This document shows, one piece after another, positions 1-9,753 of a DNA stretch of 64,000 nucleotides. The DNA comes from Phycicoccus duodecadis (lineage in GTDB: Bacteria; Actinomycetota; Actinomycetes; Actinomycetales; Dermatophilaceae), in NCBI RefSeq assembly GCF_002846495.1, contig NZ_PJNE01000001.1:1798001-1862000 (forward strand), in the 5' to 3' direction. How positions within the stretch are numbered: the stretch's first letter is position 1; every line of letters begins with the position of its first letter. The notes beneath the pieces are model-generated. The model worked only from the letters and a program-made list of their open reading frames with translations, was not told the origin of the DNA and made no database searches. Position numbers and translations under genes: made by a program.

Positions 1-592
1 CGACGCCGTAGTTCTTCTCCAGGCCCTTCGCACCTTGCGGGCGCTCCTTGAACTCCGGCGGGGCGGCGACGGTGAATTCACCGGCGACGGCCTTGAGGTC
101 CTCGATGGTCTTGAGGTTCTTCGAGGCCGCGGTCTCCTTCGTGACCACCATGGAGTCGTTGTCCTCGGCCGACGACTTGTCGAGCAGGGTCAAGGTGTCC
201 GGCAGGATCTCCTTGACGTGGGCGTAGACCTCGTCGGGGTCGGTGCCGGTGTACCCCTTGTCGTAGTTGAACGCGAGGGCGCCGGTGTACTCGGGGAACA
301 CCTGCACCGAGTTGTCCTCGAGGGCGCGCAGGTAGATCTCGCGGGAACCGATGTTGAGCCGGGTCGAGGCGTTGATGCCCTTGGCGTTCAGCGCGCCGGC
401 GTAGATCTCGGCCAGCAGCGTCGACTCCGAGAAGTTGGCACCGCCGACCACGATCGGCTGGCCGGACCCGCTGCCGGCGGACGTGGTGGCCGACGGGGCG
501 TCGGACGCGAGCGGGTCGCTGCCGCCGCCGCAGGCGGTCAGCCCGATGATCGAGGCGGCCGCGATGGCCAGAGCGGTGGTCGTGCGCTTCAT
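1..592 (-). CDS. Glycine betaine/osmoprotectant ABC transporter, substrate-binding lipoprotein (3' end cut by window)
   Basis: This is the extracellular solute-binding component of a ProX/OpuC-type quaternary-amine importer. The ATG is at 592, and about 197 codons are visible before the window edge, with no stop. The N-terminus is a lipoprotein signal: MKRTTT, a hydrophobic core, then the lipobox LTAC with the lipidated Cys at about residue 21, followed by a Ser/Gly linker. The mature part begins IVVGGANFSES and contains ENSVQVFPEYTGAL-like text typical of the OpuAC/ProX fold. It sits 38 bases downstream of the second permease and in the same direction, so it is probably the last gene of the operon that starts at 3192. 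Confidence 0.9.
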   Translation of the reverse strand, partial: MKRTTTALAIAAASIIGLTACGGGSDPLASDAPSATTSAGSGSGQPIVVGGANFSESTLLAEIYAGALNAKGINASTRLNIGSREIYLRALEDNSVQVFPEYTGALAFNYDKGYTGTDPDEVYAHVKEILPDTLTLLDKSSAEDNDSMVVTKETAASKNLKTIEDLKAVAGEFTVAAPPEFKERPQGAKGLEKNYGV

Positions 593-630
593 GGGGAGGT
601 TCCCTTCGTGAACGGGTGCACAGCTGGTGG

Positions 631-1401
631 TCAGGCGCGGACGCGCGGGTCGTCGAGGAGCGAGGTGTCGGTGGCCTCAACCGGGGCGTTGCCGGAATCC
701 TTCCCCCGGCCGCCGACAGCCCGGCTCCCCGCCCTCAGGCCGGGGGAGACGACCCGGCGCTGGACGAGGGCGATGGCCCCGTCGAGGAGCACCGCGAGCA
801 CGGCGACGAGGATCGCGCCGCCGGCCGTCGTGGGGTAGTCGCCGAGCGCGATGCCGTCGACGAGGTAGCGCCCCAGGCCGCCGAGGCCGATGTAGGCCGC
901 GATGGTCGCCGTGGCGACCACCTGCAGCACCGCCGACCGCAGCCCGGAGAGCAGCAGCGGCAGGGCATTGGGCAGCTCGACCTGGCGCAGAACCTGCAAC
1001 GAGCTCATGCCGACGCCCTCGGCCGCGTCGCGCGCGGCGGGGTCGACGGACTCGATCCCGGCGTACGTACCGGCGAGCAGCGGCGGGATCGCGAGCAGCA
1101 CGAGCACGCAGATGCTCGGGATCGTGAAGGCCAGGGCGCCCCTGATCGTCGGTCCCAGCCACAGCGCGACGGCGAACAGCAGACCCAGGGTGGGCACGGC
1201 CCGGAGCGAGTTGGCCACGGTCACGAGCCAGCGCGCCCGCCCCGTGTGCCCGACCCCCAGCCCGATCGGCACGGCGATGGCCGCGGCCAGCACGATGACG
1301 ACGACGGTGTAGCCGACGTGCTCGAGCAGCCGTGAGGGGATGCCGTCGCCCCCCGACCAGCTGGCGGGGTCGGTGAACCAGGACAGCAGCGAGGAGATCA
1401 T
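631..1401 (-). CDS. Glycine betaine/osmoprotectant ABC transporter permease (ProW/OpuCB-like)
   Basis: This membrane subunit of the osmoprotectant importer has 256 residues. It shows several hydrophobic segments and the EAA coupling loop at about residues 122-148 (AARDAAEGVGMSS... VELPNALP), which docks onto the ATPase. The reading frame is open further upstream, but the ATG at 1401 overlaps the stop of the preceding permease as ATGA, which is the natural coupled start and gives the usual N-terminus. The C-terminus after about residue 225 is a charged tail. The second permease, the ATPase and the binding protein lie directly around it. Confidence 0.9.
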   Translation of the reverse strand: MISSLLSWFTDPASWSGGDGIPSRLLEHVGYTVVVIVLAAAIAVPIGLGVGHTGRARWLVTVANSLRAVPTLGLLFAVALWLGPTIRGALAFTIPSICVLVLLAIPPLLAGTYAGIESVDPAARDAAEGVGMSSLQVLRQVELPNALPLLLSGLRSAVLQVVATATIAAYIGLGGLGRYLVDGIALGDYPTTAGGAILVAVLAVLLDGAIALVQRRVVSPGLRAGSRAVGGRGKDSGNAPVEATDTSLLDDPRVRA

Positions 1402-2045
1402 GCCCGGCCCGCCTGTGCCCGCAACCACGGCGTGAGCATCCGGGTCCCGGCGACGAGGAGCAGGTCCAGGGCGAGCGCGAGCACGACGCACGCGGCGATG
1501 CCGGTGACGAGCTCCCCCCAGATCACCCGGTTGTAGCCGTCGACGAGCAGGTCACCGAGCTGGCTGACCCCGATCAGCGACGCGATGGAGACGATGCTGA
1601 CGTTCGACACCGCCGCGACCCGCAGGCCCGAGGCGATGACCGGCACTGCGAGCGGCAGCTCGACGCCGAGCAGCCTCCGCAGCCCCCGGTATCCCATGGC
1701 CGTCGCCGCCTGCTCGACGTGGTCGGGGACCGCCCGCAGCCCGTCGGCGACGGTGCGGACGAGCAGGGCCACGGTGTAGATCGTCATGGCGACGACGACG
1801 TTGACGGGGTCGAGGATCTTCGTGCCGAGCACGATCGGCATGACGACGAACAGTGCCAGCGAGGGGATGGTGTACAGCAGGCCCGTCGTGGTGATGATCG
1901 CCGGGTAGGTGCGCGACCAGCTCTTCGCGGCCCAGCCCAGGGGCAGCGCCACGACGAGCCCCACGCCCAGGGGCAGCCCCGCGAGGTACAGGTGGGAGAC
2001 GGCCAGGTCGAGGACGGTGCGCCAGTTGGTGCTCAGCCAGTCCAC
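1398..2045 (-). CDS. Glycine betaine/osmoprotectant ABC transporter permease (second subunit)
   Basis: This is the partner permease of the importer, 215 residues from a GTG at 2045. That start lies one base after the ATPase stop codon (2047-2049). A longer ATG frame to 2105 would overlap the ATPase gene and was not chosen. About five to six hydrophobic helices are present, with the EAA loop at about residues 110-135 (VEQAATAMGYRGLRR... VELPLAVP). Two different permeases flanking one ATPase and one binding protein is the usual OpuB/OpuC arrangement in Gram-positives. Confidence 0.9.
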   Translation of the reverse strand: MDWLSTNWRTVLDLAVSHLYLAGLPLGVGLVVALPLGWAAKSWSRTYPAIITTTGLLYTIPSLALFVVMPIVLGTKILDPVNVVVAMTIYTVALLVRTVADGLRAVPDHVEQAATAMGYRGLRRLLGVELPLAVPVIASGLRVAAVSNVSIVSIASLIGVSQLGDLLVDGYNRVIWGELVTGIAACVVLALALDLLLVAGTRMLTPWLRAQAGRA

Positions 2046-2046
2046 G

Positions 2047-3192
<1,146 letters not shown>

Positions 3193-3307
3193 CGCTCGAC
3201 CCTAACCGGAATCCGCGCAGGTGGTGAGGCTCGGCGAGGGGGTTCGACGGCAACCGAGACCGGATCGAGACCCGGGCCGCCGAGCCGTCCCGGGCCCGGT
3301 CGCAGGA

Positions 3308-4678
3308 ATGCGCGACGGGGGCCCGTGGGTTCACCTCGGCGTGACCCCCCAGGCCCGACGCGTCCCGTTCCACCTCGGCGCGCTGTTCGGGCTGGCCGGG
3401 ATGGGGTCGTCGTCGGCCTCGATCGTGCTGCGCGACCTGGCCTCCGACCTGGGGGTGGGCGTGGGGGTCGCGGCCTGGGCGATCAGCCTCTACGTGCTGA
3501 TGCTCGCCGTCACCACCGCCGTCTACGGGCGGGTGGCCGACCTCGTCGGCGTGCGCACCCCCCTGCTGGTCGGCCTGGTCCTGATGGGCTCGGGGTCGCT
3601 CGTCTCCGCCCTGGCGCCGACCTTCGGGGTCGAGCTGGTGGCCCGGATGGCGCAGGGGGCGGGCGCGGCTGCCGTGCCGACCCTGGGCGTCACGATCCTC
3701 AACCAGCGCTACTCCGGCGCCGAGCGCGGCTACGCGCTGGGCCGGCTCGCGGCCACCGCCACGGCCATCGTCTGCGCCGGGCCGCTGGTCGGCGGCCTGG
3801 TCGACCAGTGGCTCGGATGGCGGGCCGTGATGGCGCTGCCGATCCTGGGCCTCCTCCTGCTGCCGGCGCTCTGGCCGTCCCTGACCCGCGAGGGCACCGG
3901 CGACCGGCTCGACGTCCTCGGCGCCGGGCTCGTGGCGGCGACGGCGGCCGGGTTGGTGCTGCTGGTGCAGTCGCCGACCACCGGGCTGGTCATCGCCGTC
4001 ACCGGCGGGCTGCTGCTGGTCCTGGGCGCCCCCGCCGTCGCCGCCTGGGTGCGCCGCCGCCCCCACGGCTTCCTGCCCCGCTCGGTCATCCGCAACCCCA
4101 CGGTGGTGCGTGGGGCGGTGGCCGCCGCGGCCGTGCCCGCCGCGTGGTTCGGCCAGCTCATCGCCGTGCCGCTCGTGCTGCTGCGCGAGGGCTGGGCGTC
4201 GTGGCAGGTCGGCCTGCTGCTGGTGCCGAGCATCCTGCTCTCGCCGCTCATCCCGCGGATCAGCGGCGGGCTGCTCGAGCGCCTCGGCGCCGCGCGCACC
4301 CTGGGCGTCGCCGGGGTGCTCGCCGCGGTGTCGCTGGCGCTCGCCACCGCCGGGGCCGCGCTGGTCTCGGTGCCGCTGCTGGTCGGCGCGCTGGTCACGG
4401 TGACCCTCGCCTTCGGGCTGGGCCAGCCGACGCTGAGCGCGGCCGTCAGCGATGCCGTGCACCCCGACGTGCGTGGAGTGGCCCTCGGGGTGGCCACGCT
4501 GCTCTTCCTCGTCGGCGGCAGTGTGGGGTCGGCCGCGGTGGCCGGGCTGGGCGACCTGTTGGGCGTGCCCGGGAGCCTGGCCGTGCTGGCGGCCCTGCCG
4601 CTGCTGGGGCTCGTCGTGCTGGCGCCGGAGCTGCGCGGCCGCCGGTCACCCGGCCGCACCGCCCCCGAGCCGGCCTGA
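3308..4678 (+). CDS. MFS transporter, drug-exporter type
   Basis: This is a polytopic inner-membrane protein of 456 residues from the ATG at 3308. A GTG at 3341 is an equally plausible start. The first loop carries an MFS motif-A-like stretch (GRVADLVGVR). Paired hydrophobic helices run the whole length, as in 12- to 14-helix proton-driven exporters. The substrate cannot be told from sequence. It is transcribed towards a second, unrelated-sequence MFS gene 15 bases downstream, which suggests co-transcription. It is divergent from the osmoprotectant operon. Confidence 0.85.
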   Translation: MRDGGPWVHLGVTPQARRVPFHLGALFGLAGMGSSSASIVLRDLASDLGVGVGVAAWAISLYVLMLAVTTAVYGRVADLVGVRTPLLVGLVLMGSGSLVSALAPTFGVELVARMAQGAGAAAVPTLGVTILNQRYSGAERGYALGRLAATATAIVCAGPLVGGLVDQWLGWRAVMALPILGLLLLPALWPSLTREGTGDRLDVLGAGLVAATAAGLVLLVQSPTTGLVIAVTGGLLLVLGAPAVAAWVRRRPHGFLPRSVIRNPTVVRGAVAAAAVPAAWFGQLIAVPLVLLREGWASWQVGLLLVPSILLSPLIPRISGGLLERLGAARTLGVAGVLAAVSLALATAGAALVSVPLLVGALVTVTLAFGLGQPTLSAAVSDAVHPDVRGVALGVATLLFLVGGSVGSAAVAGLGDLLGVPGSLAVLAALPLLGLVVLAPELRGRRSPGRTAPEPA

Positions 4679-4693
4679 GCCGGGGGCGCGTCG

Positions 4694-6151
4694 ATGGAGC
4701 CCGCGGCCGTGCCCTCCGGCACCGACCCTCCGGTCGCCGCGTCCCCCGCGGGGACCGCCCCCGCCGCCGAGCTCCTGGAGCGCGGGTCCCACCGCGGGCG
4801 CGCCGTCCTCGCCGGGCTGACCCTCGGTAGCGGTGTCGCCATCCTCGACGGCAGCGTCGTCAACGTCGCGCTGCGCACCCTCGGGGCCGACCTCGGCGCC
4901 TCGCTCGCGCAGCTGCAGTGGGTCGTCAACGGCTACCTGCTGGCGCTGGCCTCGCTGGTCCTGGTCGGCGGCGCGCTGGGCGACCGCCGGGGCCGGCGCC
5001 GGATGTACCTCACCGGCGTGGTGTGGTTCGCCGCCGCCTCGGCGCTGTGCGCCGCGGCCCAGACCCCGGGCCAGCTCATCGCGCTACGGGTGCTGCAGGG
5101 GGTCGGCGCCGCGCTGCTGACCCCGGGCGCGCTCTCACTCATCCAGTCCTCGTTCCGCCCCGCCGACCGGGCCGCGGCCATCGGCACCTGGGCCGGGTTC
5201 TCCGGGGTGGCCGCCGCCCTCGGCCCGCTGGTCGGCGGCTGGCTGGTCGACCACGCGAGCTGGCGCTGGGTGTTCGGCATCAACATCCCGCTGTGCCTGG
5301 TGGTGCTGGCGCTGACCGCCCGCACCGTCCCCGAGAGCCGCGACCCCGGCCAGGCGGGGCGGCCGTTCGACGTCGCCGGCACCCTCCTGGGCGCGCTGGC
5401 GCTGGGGTCGCTGACCGCCGTCCTCACGGTGGCCACCACCGCGGGGATCGGGGTGCTGGTCGGTGGCCTCGCCCTCCCGGTGGTCGCCGCCGCGGGGTTC
5501 GTCCTGGTCGAGCGGCGCAGCGCCCATCCACTGGTGCCGCTCACGATGTTCTCGTCGCGGGTGTTCTCGGCGGCCAACGCGATGACGCTGCTGGTCTACG
5601 GCGCACTGGGCGCGGTCACCGTCTTCGTCGTCCTCCAGCTGCAGGCCGCCGGGTGGAGCGCGCTGTGGGCCGGCACCACGGCGCTGCCGGTCACGGTGGC
5701 CATGATGCTGCTGTCGTCGCGCGCCGCGAGCCTGGCGGCGCGCACCGGGCCGCGGCTGCCGATGACGGTCGGGCCGCTGGTCTGCGCGGCCGGGGTGCTG
5801 CTGCTCCTGCGCATCGGGCGTGACCCGGGCTGGCTCGACGTGCTCCCCGGGATGGTGGTGTTCGCGCTGGGGCTGGCCACCCTGGTGTCGCCGCTGACGG
5901 CCGCCGTGCTGGCGGCTGCGCCCGAGGGCCACTCGGGGGTGGCGAGCGGGGTCAACAACGCGGTGGCCCGCGCCGGTTCTCTGCTCGCCGTCGCGGCCCT
6001 GCCCGCCGTGGTGGGGCTGGTGGGCGAGGACTACCTCGACCCGGTGGCGATGACCGCCGGCTTCCGCGCCGCGATGGTGTGGTGCGCCGCGCTGCTGGTG
6101 GCCGGTGGGGCCGTCAGCTGGGTCGGGCTGGGTGCAGGAGCGCGTCGCTGA
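4694..6151 (+). CDS. MFS transporter, DHA2/EmrB-QacA type multidrug exporter
   Basis: This 485-residue membrane protein is of the 14-helix DHA2 group. After a Pro/Ala-rich cytoplasmic head comes the DHA2 opening ILDGSVVNVALRTLG (about 52-66), then motif A GDRRGRRRMYL and the motif C region GFSGVAAALGPLVGG. The family exports drugs and dyes using the proton gradient; the actual substrate is unknown. It follows another MFS gene by 15 bases. Its 3' end overlaps the convergent hydrolase gene by 38 bases (6114-6151). Confidence 0.9.
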   Translation: MEPAAVPSGTDPPVAASPAGTAPAAELLERGSHRGRAVLAGLTLGSGVAILDGSVVNVALRTLGADLGASLAQLQWVVNGYLLALASLVLVGGALGDRRGRRRMYLTGVVWFAAASALCAAAQTPGQLIALRVLQGVGAALLTPGALSLIQSSFRPADRAAAIGTWAGFSGVAAALGPLVGGWLVDHASWRWVFGINIPLCLVVLALTARTVPESRDPGQAGRPFDVAGTLLGALALGSLTAVLTVATTAGIGVLVGGLALPVVAAAGFVLVERRSAHPLVPLTMFSSRVFSAANAMTLLVYGALGAVTVFVVLQLQAAGWSALWAGTTALPVTVAMMLLSSRAASLAARTGPRLPMTVGPLVCAAGVLLLLRIGRDPGWLDVLPGMVVFALGLATLVSPLTAAVLAAAPEGHSGVASGVNNAVARAGSLLAVAALPAVVGLVGEDYLDPVAMTAGFRAAMVWCAALLVAGGAVSWVGLGAGARR

Positions 6152-6866
6152 CGAACTCGGCGACCGTGCGGTGCCAGAGCGCGGCGTGGCGCAGCATCGC
6201 GTGCTTCTCGTCGGGGACGGGGACGTGGCGGACGTCGGCACCGGTGGCGGCCCAGCGCTCGGCCAGGATGGCGGTGCGCCGCGGGTCGGTGATGCGGTCG
6301 CGGGTGCCGTGCATGAGCAGGACCGGCGGGTCGCCCTTGGGCCGGCGGGTGTCGCCCTCGACCCACGGGGCGAGCGCGGCCACGGCGGCGACGTCGGCCT
6401 CGGCCGCCAGCTGGAGCGCCACGCGGCCACCCATCGAGTGACCGACGAGCGCGACCGGTACGCCCGGCAGCACCCGGCGGATGCGGTCGAGGGCCCAGCG
6501 GGCGTCCTGCACCGGGTCCTGGCGGCTGCCGTTCCAGCCGCGGACGCGGTACTTCAGACGCAGCACGGCCAGCCGGTCGCCGCCGGTGTGCTCGACGGCG
6601 GTGGCGAAGGGCAGCATCCGCACCACCGGCAGGCGCCACCAGGTGACGGGGACACGGCTGCGGCTGGCGCCGCCGTGGAGCACGAGGACCACGCCGTCGG
6701 GGTGCGCCGGCACGTGGCCGCGCAGCTCGGCGCCGCCGCCGCCGTCGGTGGAGAGCAGGGCCGCCGCGAGGGCAGCCGCCGTCGGAGGCTGGTCGTCGGG
6801 ACCCTCCGGGCGCGTGGTCTCGTGGATGCCCGGCGCGTGCCGGGCGGTGCTGTGCCGTGGCGTCAT
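6114..6866 (-). CDS. Alpha/beta hydrolase
   Basis: This soluble serine hydrolase has 250 residues. The oxyanion-hole HGG is at about 64-66, the nucleophile elbow GHSMG at 142-146 (Ser144), the acid Asp190 in HGTRD and the base His222 in DEKHAML. The central text (RVRGWNGSRQDPVQDARWALDRI) resembles dienelactone-hydrolase-like or prolyl-oligopeptidase-like esterases. No substrate can be assigned. It is 185 bases downstream of dcd in the same direction and may have its own promoter. A 16-base near-palindrome with a TACGTA centre lies upstream at 6926-6941. Confidence 0.85.
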   Translation of the reverse strand: MTPRHSTARHAPGIHETTRPEGPDDQPPTAAALAAALLSTDGGGGAELRGHVPAHPDGVVLVLHGGASRSRVPVTWWRLPVVRMLPFATAVEHTGGDRLAVLRLKYRVRGWNGSRQDPVQDARWALDRIRRVLPGVPVALVGHSMGGRVALQLAAEADVAAVAALAPWVEGDTRRPKGDPPVLLMHGTRDRITDPRRTAILAERWAATGADVRHVPVPDEKHAMLRHAALWHRTVAEFVSDALLHPARPS

Positions 6867-6925
6867 GGCACTCCCTCGTCAGCTGTTGCGGTCCGCCCTG
6901 TCCCCTGCTGGACGGCGGCCCGCAC

Positions 6926-6941
6926 CCCGATACGTACCGGG
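6926..6941. promoter_or_regulatory. Operator-like near-palindrome upstream of the alpha/beta hydrolase gene
   Basis: A 16-base dyad, CCCGATACGTACCGGG, has one mismatched pair either side of a TACGTA core. It lies about 60 bases before the hydrolase start, in the dcd-hydrolase gap. It could be a regulator site, but no regulator gene is adjacent. Chance occurrence in GC-rich DNA is possible. Confidence 0.3.
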
Positions 6942-7051
6942 CGCGGGTCGACGGGCCGGGGATGGACGGTTTCGTCGGCGTGTCGAGGGGGTTCGTCGCG
7001 GGCGCGACGACGGATGGGTGCCGCGGGCCTCGTGATGACGGGGTGGAGGAG

Positions 7052-7627
7052 TCAGACGTCGGCGCGGTGGAAGTTCTGGAAGCTCCGGCTGGCGGTGGGG
7101 CCGCGCTGGCCCTGGTAGTGCGAGCCGTACGCGGCCGAGCCGTAGGGGTTCTCCGCGGGTGAGCTGAGCCTGAAGAACGCCAGCTGGCCGATCTTCATCC
7201 CGGGCCACAACATGATGGGCAGGGTCGCGACGTTGCTCAGCTCGAGGGTGACGTGGCCGATGAACCCGGGGTCGACGAAGCCGGCGGTGGCGTGGGTCAG
7301 CAGCCCGAGGCGGCCGAGGCTCGACTTGCCCTCGACACGGGCCGCGAGGTCGTCGGGGAGGCTCACCGTCTCGAGGGTGGAGCCGAGCACGAACTCGCCG
7401 GGGTGCAGGACGAAGCCCTCGGCCGGGTCGACCTCGACGAGGCGGGTGAGGTCGGCCTGGTCCTGGGCGGGGTCGATGACCGGGTACTTGTGGTTGTCGA
7501 ACAGCCGGAAGTACTTGTCGAGGCGGACGTCGACACTGCTCGGCTGGATCATGTCGGGGTCCCACGGGTCGAGGCTGACCCGCCCGGCCTCGACCTCTGC
7601 GCGGATGTCGCGGTCGGAGAGGAGCAC
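7052..7627 (-). CDS. dcd: dCTP deaminase, bifunctional dCTP deaminase/dUTPase type
   Basis: This enzyme converts dCTP to dUTP and, in the actinobacterial bifunctional type, on to dUMP for thymidylate synthesis. It has 191 residues from the GTG at 7627, giving the family N-terminus (M)[10 protein letters not shown]; the frame is open far upstream but that part is intergenic repeat. Motifs seen: substrate-binding EGKSSLGR at 99-106, [12 protein letters not shown] at 111-122 and the catalytic Glu at about 129 in HVTLELSN. The C-terminal tail [12 protein letters not shown] closes the active site. A TAGCCT hexamer seven bases before the GTG suggests a leaderless start. Confidence 0.95.
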   Translation of the reverse strand: MLLSDRDIRAEVEAGRVSLDPWDPDMIQPSSVDVRLDKYFRLFDNHKYPVIDPAQDQADLTRLVEVDPAEGFVLHPGEFVLGSTLETVSLPDDLAARVEGKSSLGRLGLLTHATAGFVDPGFIGHVTLELSNVATLPIMLWPGMKIGQLAFFRLSSPAENPYGSAAYGSHYQGQRGPTASRSFQNFHRADV

Positions 7628-7744
7628 GGGCGTCAGGCTACCCGTGGCGGCGGGCGCCGCCCACTGGGCGCGTCGAGACGGGCCGGGCGGTTGGGCTAGA
7701 GTGTCGGCGCCGGGGAGGTCGCTTGGACGATCTCGACCTGGCGC

Positions 7745-7815
7745 GCCGATGTAGCTCAATGGTAGAGCGCCAGCTTCCCAAGCTGGACACGCGGGTTCGA
7801 TTCCCGTCATCGGCT
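7745..7815 (+). tRNA. tRNA-Gly (anticodon CCC)
   Basis: This 71-base tRNA folds cleanly. The acceptor stem GCCGATG (7745-7751) pairs with CATCGGC (7808-7814), and T7815 is the discriminator. The anticodon stem CCAGC/GCTGG encloses the loop TTCCCAA, giving anticodon CCC for the glycine codon GGG. The T-arm GCGGGTTCGATTCCCGT is standard. CCA is not encoded. A perfect hairpin follows within two bases of the gene end. Confidence 0.95.
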
Positions 7816-7816
7816 C

Positions 7817-7865
7817 TGAACGAGGAATCCCCCGACACGCTTTTCGTCGGGGGATTCCTCGTTCA
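7817..7865 (+). terminator. Perfect hairpin directly after tRNA-Gly, likely terminator
   Basis: A 20-base arm (7817-7836) pairs perfectly with 7846-7865 across the nine-base loop ACGCTTTTC. There is no run of T after the stem, as is common in high-GC actinobacteria. Its position right behind the tRNA supports a terminator role. A second hairpin with an almost identical loop but different arms occurs at 7942-7994. Confidence 0.75.
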
Positions 7866-7895
7866 GACACGCAAGCACGGCGGGAATCGGGAGAC

Positions 7896-8098
7896 GCCCA
7901 TCGCGCGAAGCGCTCGACGCGACGGGTCCCGTCATCGGCTCTGACACGAGAGGGACCCAGGACACGCGTTTCGTCCTGGGTCCCTCTCGTGTCACTGGTG
8001 GGGAGGCCGGGAATCGGGAGACGCCCTTCGCGCGAAGCGCTCGACGCGACGGGTCCCGTCGCCCTTCGCGCGAAGCGCTCGACGCGACGGGTCCCGTC
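7896..8098. repeat. Three copies of a 38-base intergenic repeat
   Basis: Copies lie at 7896-7933, 8023-8060 and 8061-8098; the last two are in direct tandem. They differ at essentially one base (A or T at the fifth position). Each contains the self-complementary TTCGCGCGAA (or ATCGCGCGAA) and ends in the palindrome GACGGGTCCCGTC. Copies 1 and 2 share a further 19 bases upstream (7881-7899 and 8008-8026). Copies 1 and 3 run on into GTCATCGGCTC, the same bases as the 3' end of the tRNA-Gly acceptor arm. No protein gene is credible here. Confidence 0.85.
7942..7994. repeat. Second perfect hairpin in the tRNA-Gly downstream repeat region
   Basis: The arms 7942-7963 and 7973-7994 are 22 bases each and pair without mismatch around the loop ACGCGTTTC. 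The hairpin is preceded by GTCATCGGCTCT (7931-7942), a copy of the tRNA-Gly 3' end. This is the same order as at the true tRNA, where the first hairpin follows. The two loops match at eight of nine bases while the arms differ but stay complementary. Confidence 0.8.
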
Positions 8099-8106
8099 AT
8101 CGGCTC

Positions 8107-8418
8107 CGGACAGCGGTCCCGTCATCGACCCGGATGCGGGCCAGCAGCGGCGACGGACGAACCCGGAGGGCGCGCGCAAGCCCGCTCGAGGAGGGTGAGC
8201 CCGCTGCAGCAGGCTCACGCACACCAACCCGGCTCGGTCACCAGTCCCCCGCGACGACCTCCTTCGACGGGGCCCTCACACGCGGCTGAGGCCCCCCTGG
8301 CATCCACGACTCGACACATGCCCCGAACGGCCGGATCCCACCCGTCCCACGGGTTACCCTCCTGGCAACCGTCGGCGGCAGGGGCCCGCGGCCCCACCGG
8401 TCGATCTCCACGAGGCTC
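8107..8418. other. Intergenic stretch upstream of the D,D-carboxypeptidase gene
   Basis: No credible gene is seen. It holds a further partial GTCATCG at 8121-8127 and a 24-base near-palindrome at 8195-8218 (GTGAGCC arms around GCTGCAGC) that could be an operator or terminator. A weak -10-like TACCCT lies near 8356. The dacB-type gene starts at 8419 without a strong ribosome binding site. Confidence 0.5.
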
Positions 8419-9711
8419 ATGATGCGTACGACTCCGTCCTCCCGCCGCCGCCGGCTCCTCGCCTGCCTCACCGCCGGCGCCGCCCTCCTCACGGTCGGCG
8501 CCACCTCGGCCACCGCCCTGCCGAACCCCGGCGCGCCCGCGAAGGCCCGGGTCTGGGTCGAGCCGCCCTCGACCGGCGACGCGCGGATGGCGTCGCTCCT
8601 CGCCAGCCGCTCGAAGGCCACGGTCTTCCAGGGCCGGCTCGCCGGGGCCGTCATGGATGTGCAGAGCAACCACGTGATCTGGTCGCAGAACGGCTCCGTC
8701 GGGTACATGCCGGCGTCCACGAACAAGCTCGTGACCTCCACCAACGCCCTCTCCACCTTCGGCCCCGACCACAAGTTCGTGACGTCGGTCGTCGCGGGCG
8801 CCACCGCGGACGCCGTCGTGCTCGTCGGCTCCGGCGACCCCGCGCTCTCCAGCGTGCAGCTCGACCGGCTGGCCAAGGCGGCCGCCGCCCGCCTCCTCGG
8901 CGCGTACCAGGCCACCGCTCGCGTCTACGTCGACGACTCCGCCTTCCCGACCCCGTCGCTGGCCACCGGCTGGCTCTCCAGCTACGTCCCGACCGACGTC
9001 GCCCCGGTGCGCGCCCTCGTGCGCGACCAGAGCAACGTCCCCGACAGCAGCGCCGACGCGGGCAAGTACCTCGCCTCCCGGATGGCGGCGTACGGCGTGC
9101 CGGCCACCTACTCGGGCCGCACCGCCGCACCGGCGGACGCCACCGTCTACGGTGCCTCCCAGGGCGCCACGCTCGCCGTCACGCTCAACCACATGCTCCT
9201 GATCAGCGACAACGAGGTCGCCGAGGGCCTGCACAAGATGGTCGGCAACGCGCTCGGCGACGGCGCCACGTGGTCGGGGGCCCGCGTCGCGCAGTCGGAC
9301 GCCCTGGCGAAGCAGGGCCTCGCCGTCACCGCCGACTACGACGGCTCCGGCCTCTCACGCTCGGACCGGGTCAGCCCGCTCGAGCTGGTCCGCATCCTCG
9401 ACCGCGCCCAGGACACCACCCGCCCGGAGCTCTGGCCCCTGCGCTCGTCGCAGGGCATGCCCACCGCGGGGCGCACCGGCACCCTGTCGGCCAGCTACGG
9501 CCGCTTCAGCACGGCGGCCAGCAGCTGCGCCGCCGGCCGCCTCTGGGCCAAGACCGGCAGCCTGAACGACGTCGTGGGCCTGGCCGGGTTCACCACCGGC
9601 GCCGACGGACGCCGCAAGGTGTTCGCGTTCCTGGTCAACGGCGTGCCGTCGACGCTGGCCGTGAAGCAGGCGGTCGACGTGCTGGGCGCCACGGTGGTGG
9701 GCTGCTACTGA
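8419..9711 (+). CDS. dacB: D-alanyl-D-alanine carboxypeptidase/endopeptidase, PBP4 family
   Basis: This penicillin-binding protein trims or cleaves peptidoglycan stem peptides outside the membrane. It has 430 residues with an N-terminal signal (SRRRRLLACLTAGAALLTVG, likely cleaved near ATA-LP at about 33). The three active-site motifs of class C low-molecular-mass PBPs are all seen: SxxK as STNK at 100-103, SxN as SDN at 263-265 and KTG at 378-380. Its length and motif spacing fit the PBP4/DacB family (S13 peptidases). Two adjacent ATGs (8419 and 8422) are possible starts. It converges on the small membrane protein gene at 9754. Confidence 0.92.
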   Translation: MMRTTPSSRRRRLLACLTAGAALLTVGATSATALPNPGAPAKARVWVEPPSTGDARMASLLASRSKATVFQGRLAGAVMDVQSNHVIWSQNGSVGYMPASTNKLVTSTNALSTFGPDHKFVTSVVAGATADAVVLVGSGDPALSSVQLDRLAKAAAARLLGAYQATARVYVDDSAFPTPSLATGWLSSYVPTDVAPVRALVRDQSNVPDSSADAGKYLASRMAAYGVPATYSGRTAAPADATVYGASQGATLAVTLNHMLLISDNEVAEGLHKMVGNALGDGATWSGARVAQSDALAKQGLAVTADYDGSGLSRSDRVSPLELVRILDRAQDTTRPELWPLRSSQGMPTAGRTGTLSASYGRFSTAASSCAAGRLWAKTGSLNDVVGLAGFTTGADGRRKVFAFLVNGVPSTLAVKQAVDVLGATVVGCY

Positions 9712-9753
9712 CGTCATGGCGGCCGGCGAGGGGCGCCGGTCGCGCACGGCACG

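Noticed and set aside
7896-8098. Repeat array as a CRISPR
   Set aside because: There are only three copies, two in direct contact without spacers, and no cas genes. The repeat does not fit CRISPR form.
7628-8227. Upstream extension of the dcd frame through the tRNA and repeat region
   Set aside because: The frame crosses a tRNA gene and tandem repeats, and dcd proteins begin at (M)LLSDRD.
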